A DNA stretch of 64,000 nucleotides from Oegoconia quadripuncta (lineage: Eukaryota; Arthropoda; Insecta; Lepidoptera; Autostichidae): contig OX438751.1 of NCBI GenBank assembly GCA_949316235.1, forward strand, positions 1,842,413 through 1,906,412. Direction: 5' to 3'. A program made the position numbers and the translations under genes. This document shows, piece after piece, positions 1 through 10,225 of the stretch; the stretch's first letter is position 1; the number at the start of each line of letters is the position of its first letter. Below the pieces are notes generated by a model that did not search any database, was not told where the DNA came from, and worked only from the letters and a program-made list of their open reading frames with translations.

Positions 1-751
1 TGTTTTTATTTAAGTATTACTTATAATAGACTGATTTTTTAAGAACACTTTACTTTAACCAATGAGGGCGCTACTAGACGGAACAAGCCCTATTAATGGC
101 TGTCTGGAAGTAATTTATGTGATTAGTTATAATAAGCTGTAAGATAAAATGTACATGTTTAGTACTTGAATTGATTAGTGGTATCTCTGACTACCACCAT
201 CTCACCTAAATCTGCCATCAAGCAACAATGTTTACAGCATTGTCGTGTTCCGCTTGTATGAGATAAAGTGTCTCTATTTAAATCATGTAGGTAGGTATGT
301 CATATCAGTATTTCAATGAAGAGTTGGATATTGTATGTACAGAAGAGGCGGCCTTTTGAATGTGTTGAGTTTAATACCTGGTGCAACAAATTGTGACGGA
401 GTTTGACCTTGATGACAAACCAAAATGTAGTAATCATTTATTTCTTCAAGTATAACTATTAAATGTAAACATTTAGCTATAATAATGCCAACATATTTTG
501 TAGTACTATAAATATACACTATTTTTCTGTTATTACTGTACTTATTATATTGCTCGTGACTTCGTTCGCATGGAAAATTTCATAAAGATCGTTTATCAGA
601 AACAAAATTGCATACATTTTAATCTAGGTCCTAATCTGTCTGCTAACCAAATTTCATCCAAATCCGTCCAGCCGTTTAGGCGTGAAAAGGTAACAAATAT
701 ACACACAAACACACACACACCCACAAATTGCATCTAAGTATAATATTAGTT
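1..751. other. intergenic repeat remnants
   Basis: No gene is seen. Positions about 190-285 are a plus-strand piece of the second SINE family (the part about a lattice of short tracts ending in a locus resembling the 55.6 kb copy). Positions about 600-700 carry a widespread insect interspersed motif, TTTCATCCAAATCCGTCCAG, followed by a CA-rich tract. Confidence 0.5.
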
Positions 752-1267
752 GGATTATTAAAATCAAATCAAAATCAAAAAATGCTTTATTTTGTAGGTA
801 CACAGGTACACTTAAAATAGTCAGATTTTACATTTTTAAAGCTACTGCTTGTTCAAAAGGCAATTTTCCCCTGAGAAGAACAAGCAAGAAACTCGAGAGG
901 TCGCTCTTTTAAAAAAAGGTTGTTATATTACAAAATTATTATTTTATATTATAATATTTCATTATTAATTGTGAAATAGCCTGGTTATGAGAACGGGCTG
1001 GTTATGTCCATGATTGTTTATCATCTAAATAATCTGATATTTTATAATATGCTTTCTTAATAAGTTTCTGTTTTATAGTATCTTAAATTTATTGAAAGGA
1101 AGATTTTGTATATCAACAGGAACTTTATTGAAAAAGCGTATACATAACCCTTTGAATGAATTACTGACTTTGTGGAGGCGACTTATGTGACCTGCAAGTT
1201 TATCTTTATTTCTTGTATTGACATCATGTTTATCACTATTTTTCCTAAATGATGCTATATTTTTTTT

Positions 1268-1326
<59 letters not shown>

Positions 1327-1330
1327 CTTT
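752..1330 (-). mobile_element. LINE 3' end (TCAAA-tailed family), 5'-truncated
   Basis: The minus strand encodes the C-terminus of a non-LTR reverse-transcriptase ORF (about 1080-1260, with the phrase FNKVPVDIQNLP), followed by a 3' UTR ending in TTTGATTTGATTT repeats at 752-775. The same protein tail and UTR recur at 12.2, 15.6, 18.4, 41.2 and 56.8 kb. An (AT)n tract interrupts the coding part. Confidence 0.8.
1270..1322. repeat. (AT)n microsatellite
   Basis: About 25 uninterrupted TA/AT units. It lies inside the degenerate LINE ORF and makes the translated Ile-Tyr runs there meaningless. Confidence 0.97.
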
Positions 1331-1350
1331 GTTTATGAAGTCGGTATACC

Positions 1351-2165
1351 GGATGAGTTTTTTTACAGTAAGGAAAAAAGTGCTTGCTGTGCCGCAGATT
1401 GATCTGCGACTGACGTGATTTGTAGGGTTCCTATCATTCGCAATTTGTTTAGAACTCATATATTCTCCAAGTTTTCTTTATTTATTTAATTTAATGATCT
1501 AATTATGAGGAATGGGCTACAAACGCGACCGTCAAATACATTTGAATGCACATATACCTACGTGACATTATTCACTGACGCGCACAGTAAAATATGCTTG
1601 TCTGGTTGTTCTCTTTTGTACCAGTGTCTCCTCGTGGGTAATAGCTGAAAATCAGTGTTTTGCTCTCTGAGCAATTATAATACACTGAGCTATGACCCTT
1701 TGGAGATAGTCTCTCCCATAAATAAAAGTCTTTCATGGATGATTCTTTAAAATAATCAAACATTAATTCTCTGCAGGTAAAGTTACTGTCCACTTGTTTT
1801 TAATCTCCTCTACTCTCTGGCTAGAGGCCTTTCAGTGTTGCCAGAAAACCTTGCATCAAACCGATGCGCACGAATTCGAACGCCACAACCCATTTGTACG
1901 GCTGTAGCACACACATACTCTAGTGTATCCTGATGTTACTTTTATGAATTGTTATAAAATATGTTTATCCAATTGCTTTGGAACTTATGGTATGTGTGTG
2001 ACTGGAGATACAAATAAACTATCTATCTATCTATCTATCAAATGACAAAATTAACGCATTATTCCATGATAGTTTAAAATAAATAAACTACCTATGCCAA
2101 TACCTTCTATTTCACTTACCTAATATGCCCTATTTTTTTCCTTACGGTAAAAAAACTTACCTCAC
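1351..2165. mobile_element. MITE family M3 copy, split by a LINE insertion
   Basis: The left part (1351-1537) and right part (2044-2165) align with a compact copy at 5457-5813. The termini are inverted: GAGTTTTTTTAC.GTAAGGA on the left, and TCCTTACGGTAAAAAAACTT on the right. A 5'-truncated CR1-type LINE sits between the two parts. Confidence 0.75.
1538..2037 (+). mobile_element. 5'-truncated relative of the full-length CR1-type element
   Basis: The 3' UTR matches 32186-32408 in blocks: the ATAGCTGAAAATCAGTGTTT block, the GAGCTATGACCC block, the GCACACACAT block, and the final (TATC)n tail. It is flanked by TCAAAT at 1532-1537 and 2038-2043, a 6-bp target-site duplication as in the full-length copy. 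About 190 bp of unrelated sequence (about 1700-1888) interrupts the UTR. Confidence 0.85.
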
Positions 2166-2310
2166 TTACCTGACAATCTTGAAGAGCTAAAATTAAACCA
2201 TTTAAAACAATACCACATTGCATTCTAATTAGTAACTGCTTTTATAATAATGACGAATTTTTTGAATATAAATTTGAAATATTGTAAACCATAATGTTAA
2301 AATACAGTGA

Positions 2311-2376
2311 TACATGTTTATTTAAACCATCTTGTACACCCTACCTGTATTGGACAATATTTGTATTTGTATTTAA
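2311..2376 (+). repeat. LINE-type 3' tail fragment
   Basis: About 50 bp are shared with 17165-17217 (the CCATCTTGTACACCCTACCT phrase), here ending in a TATTTG-type repeat. This is typical of a truncated LINE 3' end. The family is not identified. Confidence 0.5.
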
Positions 2377-2494
2377 AAGTATGAGACGATGATACTTTAT
2401 CGTACATATACTTTGAGTTGTCCTGAGGGAATTTACTAATAATAATCTTGTACCTCGTAAACCTCCTTCCCCTTTATATACCTACCTTATTGGT

Positions 2495-2730
2495 GACGAC
2501 CGGTTGGTGTAGTGGATAGTGACCCTGTCAGCGAAACCAACGGTTGCGGGTTCGAATCCCGCGACGGATAAATTTTTGTGTGATGAATACGAACATTTAT
2601 TCCAGAGTCATGGATGTTTATATAAATATTTATGTATGTTTATCCGTTATCTAGTATAGTAACTACAAGCTTCGCTTAGTTTGGGACTAGATGATTGGTG
2701 TAAGTGTCCTAAATATTTATTTATTACTTA
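2495..2730 (+). mobile_element. tRNA-derived SINE (family I, subfamily a)
   Basis: The head has an A box (TGGTGTAGTGG) and a B box (GGTTCGAATCCC). The body reads through GGATGTTTATATAAATATTT and TTTGGGACTAGATGATTGG. Near-identical copies lie at 18075 and 63546. It is not a tRNA gene, because there is no closing acceptor stem and the body continues. Confidence 0.9.
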
Positions 2731-2732
2731 TA

Positions 2733-3111
2733 AGATAAGATAAGATAAGATAAATCGTTTATTTGCGAGAATACAGTAGTATCATAGATCTTATTTCTTA
2801 TAAAAGCTCATTGTATTCAATCTGGAAACAGACATGCAAATATTAGTCAGTGACTCTATAAAACAAAATTAAAAAAATTAAAAAATACAACAAAAGATAC
2901 AATTACATAATAGAGTCGATACATGAACTAATGAATATGGATGTCAAAAACAATTACACATGATTACATTTTCCTATATTCCATATATTCCTTGACACTG
3001 TAAAAACAGTGCTCGAGAAGCCACTTCGTCAGGTTTGATTTGAAGGAATTTCCATGCAGCGATTTTAAACAGTCCGGAAGATTATTATATATAAAATAGT
3101 CTTTATATGTC
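2733..3111 (-). mobile_element. LINE 3' end with (TTATC)n tail
   Basis: The minus strand encodes a LINE ORF2 C-terminus (NNLPDCLKS ... KWLLEHCFYSVKEYMEYRKM stop). It is similar to the plus-strand fragment at 41.6 kb, which has FYSVKEYLEFKK. It ends in GATAA repeats at 2735-2755 and is 5'-truncated next to a MITE. Confidence 0.75.
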
Positions 3112-3332
3112 TATACAGGGTGAAATTTAATTCGTCTAATTTCTGTTTACTGGTGACTCCGCTCCTGATTACGAACAACTTTTAGGAACCATAGCCGAAT
3201 TCGATCAAAAAACTTTCGATTACCCACACAAAGCAAACCATTCTCTAATACGTGCTCCCAAACCACAGCTTCAAATCATTTACCGGTTGGTTATTTTCCA
3301 TATCCAAATTGGATGTGTTGAAAATTCTAGTA
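3112..3332. mobile_element. MITE family M1, half copy
   Basis: It begins TACAGGGTGAAATTTAATTC and matches the left half of the complete copy that starts directly after it. The two form a tandem 1.5-unit arrangement. Confidence 0.7.
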
Positions 3333-3610
3333 TACAGGGTGAATTTTAATTCGTGTAATTCCCATTAAATGGTGACGTCACTCTTGATTACGAACAACTT
3401 TTCTCAAGGAACAATAGTCGAATTCGTTCAAAAAAATTTCGATTACCCATAGAAAGTAAACCATTCTGAAATCACCTTTAATACGGAAGTTCTTAGTGGA
3501 ATGTTGTTTCTAATCAGGAGTGGAGTCATCAGCCGAAAATTGTTAAGCTTTCGGAATGGTTTACTTTGTATGGGTATCGGAATTACACGAATTAAATTTC
3601 ACCCTGTATA
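3333..3610. mobile_element. MITE family M1, complete copy
   Basis: It is bounded by inverted termini, TACAGGGTGAATTTTAATTC on the left and ATTAAATTTCACCCTGTATA on the right, and is internally partly palindromic. The same family is at 8640, 22248, 37378 and 43156. It has no coding capacity. Confidence 0.8.
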
Positions 3611-4500
3611 CTTTGTCTCGCATCCATCTGCAGTACGTTCATAATCGATTTTAATCTGTCTCATTAATCTTTATTCCTATGGGAAAAGGTGGGAAATGTC
3701 TGCCGGTGTCCGACTGTCCGTCCTTGGATCGATTGTGGGAAGGACGCAGCGCGCGCAGACGGCGCAGAGCATCGGCGCGTCTCGCGGATTTTTATAGTCT
3801 ATGGCCTTTTACATCCTGAGCGAAAATAAAACCAACTGTAATTAATTAATTATTCATGTCGACTGTTTTGATGAGTATACTTTAATTTCAACACTCAATT
3901 ATTTTATGATAGATATATTTTTATGAAATTTAAATTTTCGAGTGAACAATTTAATATAATACAGACAATAGAGGTTTTAAACTTTAGATTTACCTACGTC
4001 AAAACTTTTGAGCGTATTACTTTAGTATTCTACTGAAGTTTAGTACAACAATCGTTGATTAGTTATTTTAGGACTGAAGCATGTCAGATGTTTTAAAAAT
4101 TTTATCCAATTTTCAAATTATGAATGGTTAATCAATTTAAATTTGGAAATGATAATCCAAATTTTAGTGTTGTCATTATATAGTTCGGAAAGTAGGTTAT
4201 ATTTCGTTTAATATCTAATCTATGGAGAATGTGACCTGTGCTTTCGGGTTACACAGAATGGTAAATTTCTTTTATCAGAAGGTAGCGTGACCTTCGGATA
4301 CTAATTCCTTCATTTGCTAAGTCAAAATAAGACAATTTTATAGCTGACCTACTTTGTAGTTACCTAATTTAAAATCTTTTTATAATCCGAACTAATTACG
4401 TAACTGTTCCAACTTTCAGACTCTACAAATCTATATGTGGGATTATAATTAAATGAAAGTATATAATTACAAAGGAAATTTGTCAGGAAAATCGATTTTT
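3611..4500. other. intergenic, no gene seen
   Basis: A CpG-rich patch lies at about 3690-3795 within otherwise AT-rich sequence. I see no splice-bounded coding exon. If gene A's first intron is long, as in B and C, this is intron 1 of gene A. Confidence 0.4.
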
Positions 4501-4527
4501 GCGACGAAAATTGAATTACAAACTCAC

Positions 4528-4660
4528 CCCAACTAGCTCCCGTGCGGCCAAGGAACTGTCCGGTCTCGGAATTGTAGAGGAATATCCTGAAGGACTCCCA
4601 TTTCCCAAGGTCTGGTGGTGGAGCATAATACTGCTCAGCTACTTTGTTCTTGTCCGCCAT
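4528..4660 (-). CDS. Na+/K+-ATPase beta subunit, gene A, exon 1 (partial gene)
   Basis: This is the first coding exon of a sodium/potassium-transporting ATPase beta subunit, the glycoprotein that folds and delivers the alpha pump subunit to the plasma membrane. It encodes 44 residues plus one base. Seen: a short cytosolic N-terminus (MADKNK...), then W-E-S-F-R-I-F-L-Y-N and the family signature LGRTGASW just before the membrane helix. The donor G|GTGAGT follows the Trp codon in phase 1, exactly as in genes B and C. An upstream in-frame ATG at 4753 would add 31 basic residues; I prefer 4660 because it gives the same N-terminal length as gene C. The remaining exons were not found at 1-4527, so they are presumably beyond the left edge. 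Confidence 0.85.
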
Positions 4661-4840
4661 AGTCGAATGCTCGGCACAACTGCGGGCGAGGATCGATCGC
4701 CGGCGACTTCGCCCCCTATGCCGTCCCTTGCCCCTCGCCCCTGGCTTTTCCACCCCCTGCTACCCTTACGTAATGATTACGTAAGAAGTGCGCGCGCACT
4801 ATCAGACCTAGATTTAGACGGCCAGTTGTGTTGAGCCCCG
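4661..4840 (-). promoter_or_regulatory. GC-rich upstream region of gene A
   Basis: About 180 bp of GC/CpG-rich sequence lies immediately upstream of the gene A start codon in an AT-rich setting, as expected for a TATA-less promoter and 5' UTR. It contains a pair of TTACGTAA palindromes. No transcription start can be fixed by eye. Confidence 0.5.
4766..4784. promoter_or_regulatory. paired TTACGTAA palindromes (PAR-bZIP-like sites)
   Basis: Two perfect TTACGTAA octamers at 4766-4773 and 4777-4784 are spaced 11 bp centre to centre, about one helical turn. TTACGTAA matches the known consensus for PAR-bZIP and E4BP4-type factors (insect Pdp1/Vrille). Function here is inferred from position 106-124 bp upstream of the gene A ATG. 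Confidence 0.5.
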
Positions 4841-5456
4841 AGAGAGGGCTCATTTGTATGGTCAGAGAGGAGTCAGGCGTTCCATTTTTTAGTGGTTAGG
4901 AAATTGAGTTGGTTAGAGGGGCGAGTAATAAAATATGCTTTGAGAGTCAGGTGCCAATATGTTGCGAAAGAATATAGGTACTTATGAAATGAATTTCAAT
5001 TTTATAAAATGTCTATCGAAACTGATCGTAATAATATCACCCATAAGTAAACAAAGCAATTTTGTAATATTGGATATCAAGCGTTTAATATTCGTTACCA
5101 AACATGGCGAAGATTGTAGTCAAACGCGAAACCAGTTTTTAATAAAAAAAAAAAGAACCATTTTCAATTTGGTTCACCCGTTTTGGCGCCACAATGCCGC
5201 AGACACAAAAATAGACTTGAAAACATAATTAACACCCTTCTACATATAAAATTAATTTCCGATACAATTTTTACTTTGTTTTGGGTATGAATCGTTTCCA
5301 AAACTTTGTCTTTCAAAAAAAAATGAAACGTCGTCGTCTAGAAATCGATTATAATTTTTTTATAATGTTCTAACTCGTTGTTTGATGGCGTTTTGTATGG
5401 TATGTGTGTGTTCAGTCTTTGTTCGGATGTATATCTTTGAGGGCGGTTTTTTTATA
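4841..5456. other. intergenic, no gene seen
   Basis: AT-rich sequence with poly(A) runs. The small reading frame at 4959-5228 shows no family resemblance. Confidence 0.4.
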
Positions 5457-5813
5457 CTGGTGAGTTTTTTTACCGTATGGAAAAAATAGAACATTTATTA
5501 GGTAAGTGAAATAGAAGGTATTAGCATAGGCAGTTTAATGCATGCTCCTGTCGGATATTGATAGGTACGCGACTGGCGGGATTTGTAGGGTTTCTATCAT
5601 GCGAAATTTATTTAGAACTCATATTTTCACCCAAGTTTCTTTATTTATTTATTGAAGTAATTATTATTAAAAAAAAAAAAAAAAATGTGTAATGAATAGG
5701 CTATAAACGCAACCGTCAAAATACACAATAAACGCTTTACTCGTTGATAGATTAAAAAAAAAATGAAGGTAAGTATGCTCTATTTTTATCCTTACGGTAA
5801 AAATACTCACAAA
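5457..5813. mobile_element. MITE family M3, compact copy
   Basis: Inverted termini GAGTTTTTTTACCGTATGGA and TATCCTTACGGTAAAAATAC bound about 357 bp. It serves as the uninterrupted reference for the split copies at 1351 and 61036. Confidence 0.8.
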
Positions 5814-6020
5814 GTCAAAGTCAAAAATTATTTATTTCGTAGGAATAGGAAAAAAAAAAAAAACAAATAGTAGGATAAGATTATCACTAGAAAACGTCAC
5901 ATTTTTTATCTTAATATTAAAATTATTGACATTATTGCTCATTCGCAAAGCAGATTCCCCAGAGAAGAACGAGCAAGAAACGCAAGTATATGAAGTCATT
6001 TATTTATATATAAAAATGTG
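5814..6020 (-). mobile_element. LINE 3' UTR fragment (TCAAA-tailed family)
   Basis: It begins with AGTCAAAGTCAAAAATTATT and contains the shared AGAAGAACGAGCAAGAAAC block. It is a 5'-truncated remnant with no ORF. Confidence 0.75.
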
Positions 6021-7276
6021 ATATAGTATGTATAAAGTAAAAATAATGGTTAATACCCGTAAATGGTATGATGATACCAGTTCATGCTGAGAAAAAGAAA
6101 CACGAAAAAAATAATAAGAATTGGACTTGAGCGAAAACTTATGCCCACAGCTTTAGTAATTTTTAGAATTATGTAACGTGACGTATACCTTAAATGAAAG
6201 CTGAGAAAACACGTTTTTTTTTTGATAATTTGTATAAAAATTTAACAGGAATATTTCGAGTTATTTAGGATTATTTTGTTGAAATAATTTCTTCTAGCGA
6301 CCACTCTCATTAAGTTTTTATATTTAATATTCACAATAATGTAGTTTGGCAAGACAGGTAATGTTATAAGCATTAGCGTGATCTTAGGTAACCACATAAA
6401 AACATCTGCTTTTTGAGGTAAGTAGTTTTATTTTTATTTAAATTTTAAGAGGTCAAGTCGGTGTTTTTAGAAAAAAACTAAAAAAAAAAATATATCACAA
6501 ACGTTATCTTTCGCCACCACTTCATAGGGATATATTTGTTGCAAATCGGGTCTACTATCACTCCTTAAAAGGAATCTATCCTTTAACCAATCACCCTGTA
6601 TACAGGTACTTGCCGAGATTTTTTTCAAAAAGGATATCACTTTGTAGGTATTTAACGTATTTTATTTATTCATATTCTCAATATCACCTAAGCATCTTAC
6701 ATGTATAAAATAACAAACAGAAAGGGTTTGCAGTTTGTCTATCATAAATTAATTATAATAACAAAACTATAGTTTTTATCCCGTTTAAAATTATTACAAG
6801 AGAGTATTAAACACAGTCGCAGTAAATAAATAAAAGCATTAAAACAAGAATAAGTTAAAGGAGATCAAGGTATTATACTAAGCGCCTGCAAGAATAAGGC
6901 AGGCCAGATATGCAGTCGACCATGTGTTACATTGCTATTCGATTAATTCAGGCATGCATCTCCAGATCCATCAAAAATTTTATATGATCTGTGTGGTGTC
7001 AATATCAAACACATTGGCAGGTTTTTTTACATCAAAATAGCCGTTTATAGCTTCTAGTAATTTGGCAGAAAGATGGTGATTCCACTCCTTAATCTTTTGA
7101 GGGTCAAGGTAATTCTTGTGGCGGTGAAAAATCTTGACATTCTCAAAGGATTTTTTTGTGTCAAATTACTAAGAGCTGTGGGCTGTGAACGGCTATTTGG
7201 TTCACAAAATTCCTAGCTAAACCAGCAAAAAGTATTTGAAAAATTGTCACATGTCGTCTACATTTTATATTACTCT
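6021..7276. other. intergenic, no gene seen
   Basis: AT-rich sequence downstream of the Gln-rich gene. No conserved exon, RNA gene or clear repeat terminus was recognised. Confidence 0.4.
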
Positions 7277-7405
7277 AAGGTCGGTATTAATAAACCGTTT
7301 TCAAGATTGCGATGACTTTAAGTTGACACTTGAGAATAGGTTGCTTATTAAAGCAGTATCAAAAAAAATTGTATGAGAAATTATGATGCAATCTCAATCT
7401 CAGGA
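7277..7405. mobile_element. MITE family M4 fragment
   Basis: It starts with GGTATTAATAAACCGTTTTC and ends near CAATCTCAATCTCAG, matching the ends of the longer copy at 33993-34323. Confidence 0.5.
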
Positions 7406-7409
7406 GCGA

Positions 7410-7415
7410 TTTATT
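7410..7415 (-). terminator. polyadenylation signal of the Gln-rich gene
   Basis: AATAAA on the minus strand, about 85 nt downstream of the stop codon at 7499-7501. It is the only canonical hexamer close behind the ORF. Confidence 0.5.
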
Positions 7416-7498
7416 ACGACCGTGAATCTTTAAACCCACAAGTCCAGAATTTTTATGCGAACACAGGAGATGCATGGATTATTTACAGGTTCATGTAA

Positions 7499-8371
7499 CT
7501 AGAGTAGGTAATACGACGACTTTCTTTTGACGTCACCACTCTTTTCGGGTTTTGCGACGCTCGCGGTTGTCACCTCATCAGCTTCGGGTTTCGTCCACGC
7601 TTGGCATATACATGTAGGACCAGCGCCAGATGCGGAACCATTCGGAACATTAGACCCAGACTGAATAGTACCAGAACTGCCTTGACTTACGACTGTGAAT
7701 TGACCGCCGTGGCCTTGGTACTGACCCGTAGTCTGATGATTCGTCCCTTGATATTGTCCAGTAGACATCTGGTTTTGCTGATTAGAACCTTGATATTGTC
7801 CGGTGGTTTGCTGATTACCTTGATATTGGCCAGTTACCTGCTGATTAGCTCCTTGGTATTGGCCTGTAGGTTGCTGGCTTCCTGTATACTGCCCTTGCTG
7901 ATTCTGATATTGACCTTGGTTCTGACCTTGATACTGTCCGCCCTGCTGATTTTGGGCTTGATATTGTCCTTGCTGGTTAGGATAGGTTTGGTACTGTCCC
8001 TGCGACTGCGTTTGACCAGATCCGTACCCACTTTGGGACACTGGGTATACTTGATTATTAGCGGGGTAATTTCCCCCATTTTGAGGGTAAGTAGCTGGGT
8101 AACTGCCTCCATTTTGGGGGTAGCTTTGCCCTTGATATTGTTGCTGATGTTGGGATTGGTAGTTGGAATTTTGGTTCCACTGGTATTGGGAGTTCTGTTG
8201 GTTTTGATACGATGGGTACTGATTGTTTGGGTAGCTTCCTTGCTGGTTGGGTTTGTTCTTGTGGTTCTGAACAATGTCGATGACGCCCCCAATGATCTTC
8301 TCCGGGATGTGGAGGACTTTCTCTTTGACGTTTGTTGACGTCACGTCTTGGAGCGTCGTAATTGTGAGAAG
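7499..8371 (-). CDS. Gln-rich protein, exon 2
   Basis: The acceptor TTTTTTCAG ends at 8372. The exon has 290 codons and ends in TAG, holding the whole repeat domain and the basic C-terminus (KRKSSYYLL). Confidence 0.8.
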   Translation of the reverse strand, partial: LLTITTLQDVTSTNVKEKVLHIPEKIIGGVIDIVQNHKNKPNQQGSYPNNQYPSYQNQQNSQYQWNQNSNYQSQHQQQYQGQSYPQNGGSYPATYPQNGGNYPANNQVYPVSQSGYGSGQTQSQGQYQTYPNQQGQYQAQNQQGGQYQGQNQGQYQNQQGQYTGSQQPTGQYQGANQQVTGQYQGNQQTTGQYQGSNQQNQMSTGQYQGTNHQTTGQYQGHGGQFTVVSQGSSGTIQSGSNVPNGSASGAGPTCICQAWTKPEADEVTTASVAKPEKSGDVKRKSSYYLL

Positions 8372-9095
8372 CTGAAAAAATGGGTAAGTCTGTATTACTA
8401 TCATATACCAAGGCCGACCAGCAGCTTTGGTGTGACAAACACCTCATTAAACAATATGACTATTAGGGCAAATAGTCTCCATAAATACAAATCCCACGGC
8501 CTACCTACTTTGCAATAAAAACCTATACAGTAGTTTACTGGAGCAATAAAGGACGCTTGACACCGGTATACACAAAGTAGAATTCTGCTATCAGCTATCA
8601 GCAAGAGAACGGAATCTTAATGAAGTCGTTTGTTTTGCCAATTTTTCCAAAACATTCCTGTTTACTCCACTCCTGATTACAAACAAACAAACAAAACAAA
8701 ATATTCTGTATTGTACAACAATAAGGAGCATAGAAATAAGAAAAAGGGGATAGTACAATTTGGTGGCCTTATCACTAAAAGCGAACTCTTCCAGGCAACC
8801 TTTGGGTTAGGAAGCATTATGCACATGACATGTAGGTAGCGTGCACGGTAAACTAATTTTAATAAACGATTACGAACAACATTGCCCCATGGAACCATAG
8901 TCGAATTTGTTGAAAAAATAGTTCATAGTGGAAAGTTGTTCATAATCAACAGTGGTGTCAATTGGAATTACACGAATTCAAACTTCACCCTGTATAAAAT
9001 TATGAGTACAAATTAATATCGACTAGAGTGAGAGATCAAAGTTAGTTTAGTTAATTTGCACTTACAAGTAGAGAGATCTTGCGGAGTCCTCCCAT
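7499..9095 (-). CDS. secreted Gln/Gly/Asn/Tyr-rich repeat protein (two exons)
   Basis: The coding join is 9095-9066 and 8371-7499, giving 300 residues. Exon 1 encodes MGGLRKISLL, then a GTAAGT donor; exon 2 follows a TTTTTTCAG acceptor in phase 0 and continues LLTITTLQDVTS. The joined N-terminus is a classic signal peptide that neither exon shows alone. Residues about 29-50 (EKVLHIPEKIIGGVIDIVQN) are non-repetitive. About 190 residues follow of Q/N/G/Y/P/S repeats: first PNNQYPSYQNQ-like, then GQYQGQNQ, then TGQYQGxNQQ units. The tail has a Cys-x-Cys (CICQAW) and a basic end. The composition suits an extracellular structural or adhesive protein (cuticle, eggshell or silk type), but I recognise no named family. 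It lies on the same strand as gene A and about 2.8 kb upstream of it. Confidence 0.8.
8640..8998. mobile_element. MITE family M1, degenerate copy
   Basis: Its right end, ATTACACGAATTCAAACTTC then ACCCTGTATA, and internal TCCTGATTACAAAC phrase match the family. About 180 bp of unrelated sequence with a CAAA-repeat sits inside. It lies in the intron of the Gln-rich gene. Confidence 0.6.
9066..9095 (-). CDS. Gln-rich protein, exon 1 (signal peptide start)
   Basis: Ten codons ending in Leu-Leu, with donor CTT|GTAAGT. The start was chosen because the joined product forms a signal peptide and a TATA box lies 54-61 bp upstream. The in-frame ATG at 8404 inside the intron would remove the signal peptide. 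Confidence 0.75.
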
Positions 9096-9148
9096 AATGG
9101 CGATTGTAGTCTTCCAGCGCGATTGCAAGGAGCCCCTTCAAGGACACG

Positions 9149-9156
9149 CTTATATA
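9149..9156 (-). promoter_or_regulatory. TATA box of the Gln-rich gene
   Basis: TATATAAG on the minus strand. A start site 25-30 bp downstream would fall near 9120-9125, leaving a 5' UTR of about 30 nt before the ATG at 9095. Confidence 0.7.
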
Positions 9157-9239
9157 CGCGACACGGAGCCCTACTGCCGAATATTCATTCACTCAATGGT
9201 GTCCTCATAGGGTTGCCAATGACGGAGTTTTTTTTTAAT

Positions 9240-9870
9240 TTCTGTACTAAAACGTTTTTGTATTCTATAGCGTAAAACATCTTCCTAAATAGTTACCACA
9301 ATTTTGTTTAAGTTTGTAGCTTCATAGATGCTTTTTCTTCATCATTCACAAAAGAATGTAGACTACATAGAGCAGGAGCACTATGTTATAGAGGCTTTAA
9401 TTATGCGACATAACTTTAAATACTGCCTAAAGCGAATGACAGTCGCTTTCTTTTCGCTTGCATTTGTATCCCATGTATAAGCTGTTCTGTCACTTTGTAA
9501 TTATATAGTTCCTAGTTATTTTAATACCACTAAAATTACCTAGAATAAAGTTAGATATAGTTTCAATTGTCTTAATTATCAGTATATTTCAATTTCTTGT
9601 TCTGTTGTGATAAAAGGGTGCGAATATATACAAATAATCATTCTAAAAATAACATCTGAAAACGTTTGTACCTACCTACTTATAATGGCCACTCATTCAT
9701 AAGGTGATTCCTCGGAAAAGATTGAGCAAGATACTCAAAAGTGGCTCTTTTTAAACATCTCTAATCAACTTTGGCTGTGTGGTTTTCGCCAGAGTAGAAT
9801 ACAACCAATCAGCGACTATAATGGATATGAAGAGGATTTTTTGGCAAATTGGTACAGTGATGGCAGCACT
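9240..9870. other. intergenic upstream of the Gln-rich gene
   Basis: AT-rich; no exon or repeat terminus recognised. Confidence 0.4.
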
Positions 9871-10225
9871 GTCACTGGCCTAAACCCCCAGAGGTCTGCT
9901 ATCGTCATCCCGCTTGCCTAGTGCGGTGATTATAGCAAACCCTGCCCTATGGATTTACAGAAGAAGGACCAGGTCCCAGACCGCGGCGGCCCGCTTTTCC
10001 TGGCTTTGATAGAGGCCTTGATACCGGCGGAGCAGGGGGTACTAAGAATCCCCGGCAGCGACCAAATGAGCGTAAGCCTTTCACTCATAAGGTGGACAGA
10101 CGACCTCATAAAGGTCGAAAAATCGCTGGATGATGGCCACTTCCAACCGGTCGCTCTGTAATTCTATGGCGGAGGCCTATGTTCAGCAGTGGACGTCCTG
10201 TGGCTGATATGATGATGATGAATCA
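9871..10225 (+). mobile_element. RTE-like LINE 3' fragment
   Basis: The plus strand preserves a phrase RWTDDLIKV typical of the RTE-type ORF tail, then GGAGGCCTATGTTCAGCAGT and a (ATG)n tail at about 10211-10222. The minus-strand fragment at 35.8 kb encodes the same type of ORF end. It is 5'-truncated and degenerate. Confidence 0.65.

Noticed and set aside
1218..1418. Frames with Ile-Tyr repeats
   Set aside because: Translation of an (AT)n microsatellite.
2495..2575. tRNA gene
   Set aside because: A and B boxes are present, but no acceptor stem closes it and the sequence continues into a SINE body repeated elsewhere; the same applies to the other tRNA-like heads.
7601..8338. 245-codon plus-strand frame and two minus-strand frames over the Gln-rich gene
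   Set aside because: They are shadows of the repeat codons; the Leu/Ile/Val/Ser-rich plus-strand product mirrors the low-complexity coding strand, and only the chosen frame gives a signal peptide and splice-compatible ends.
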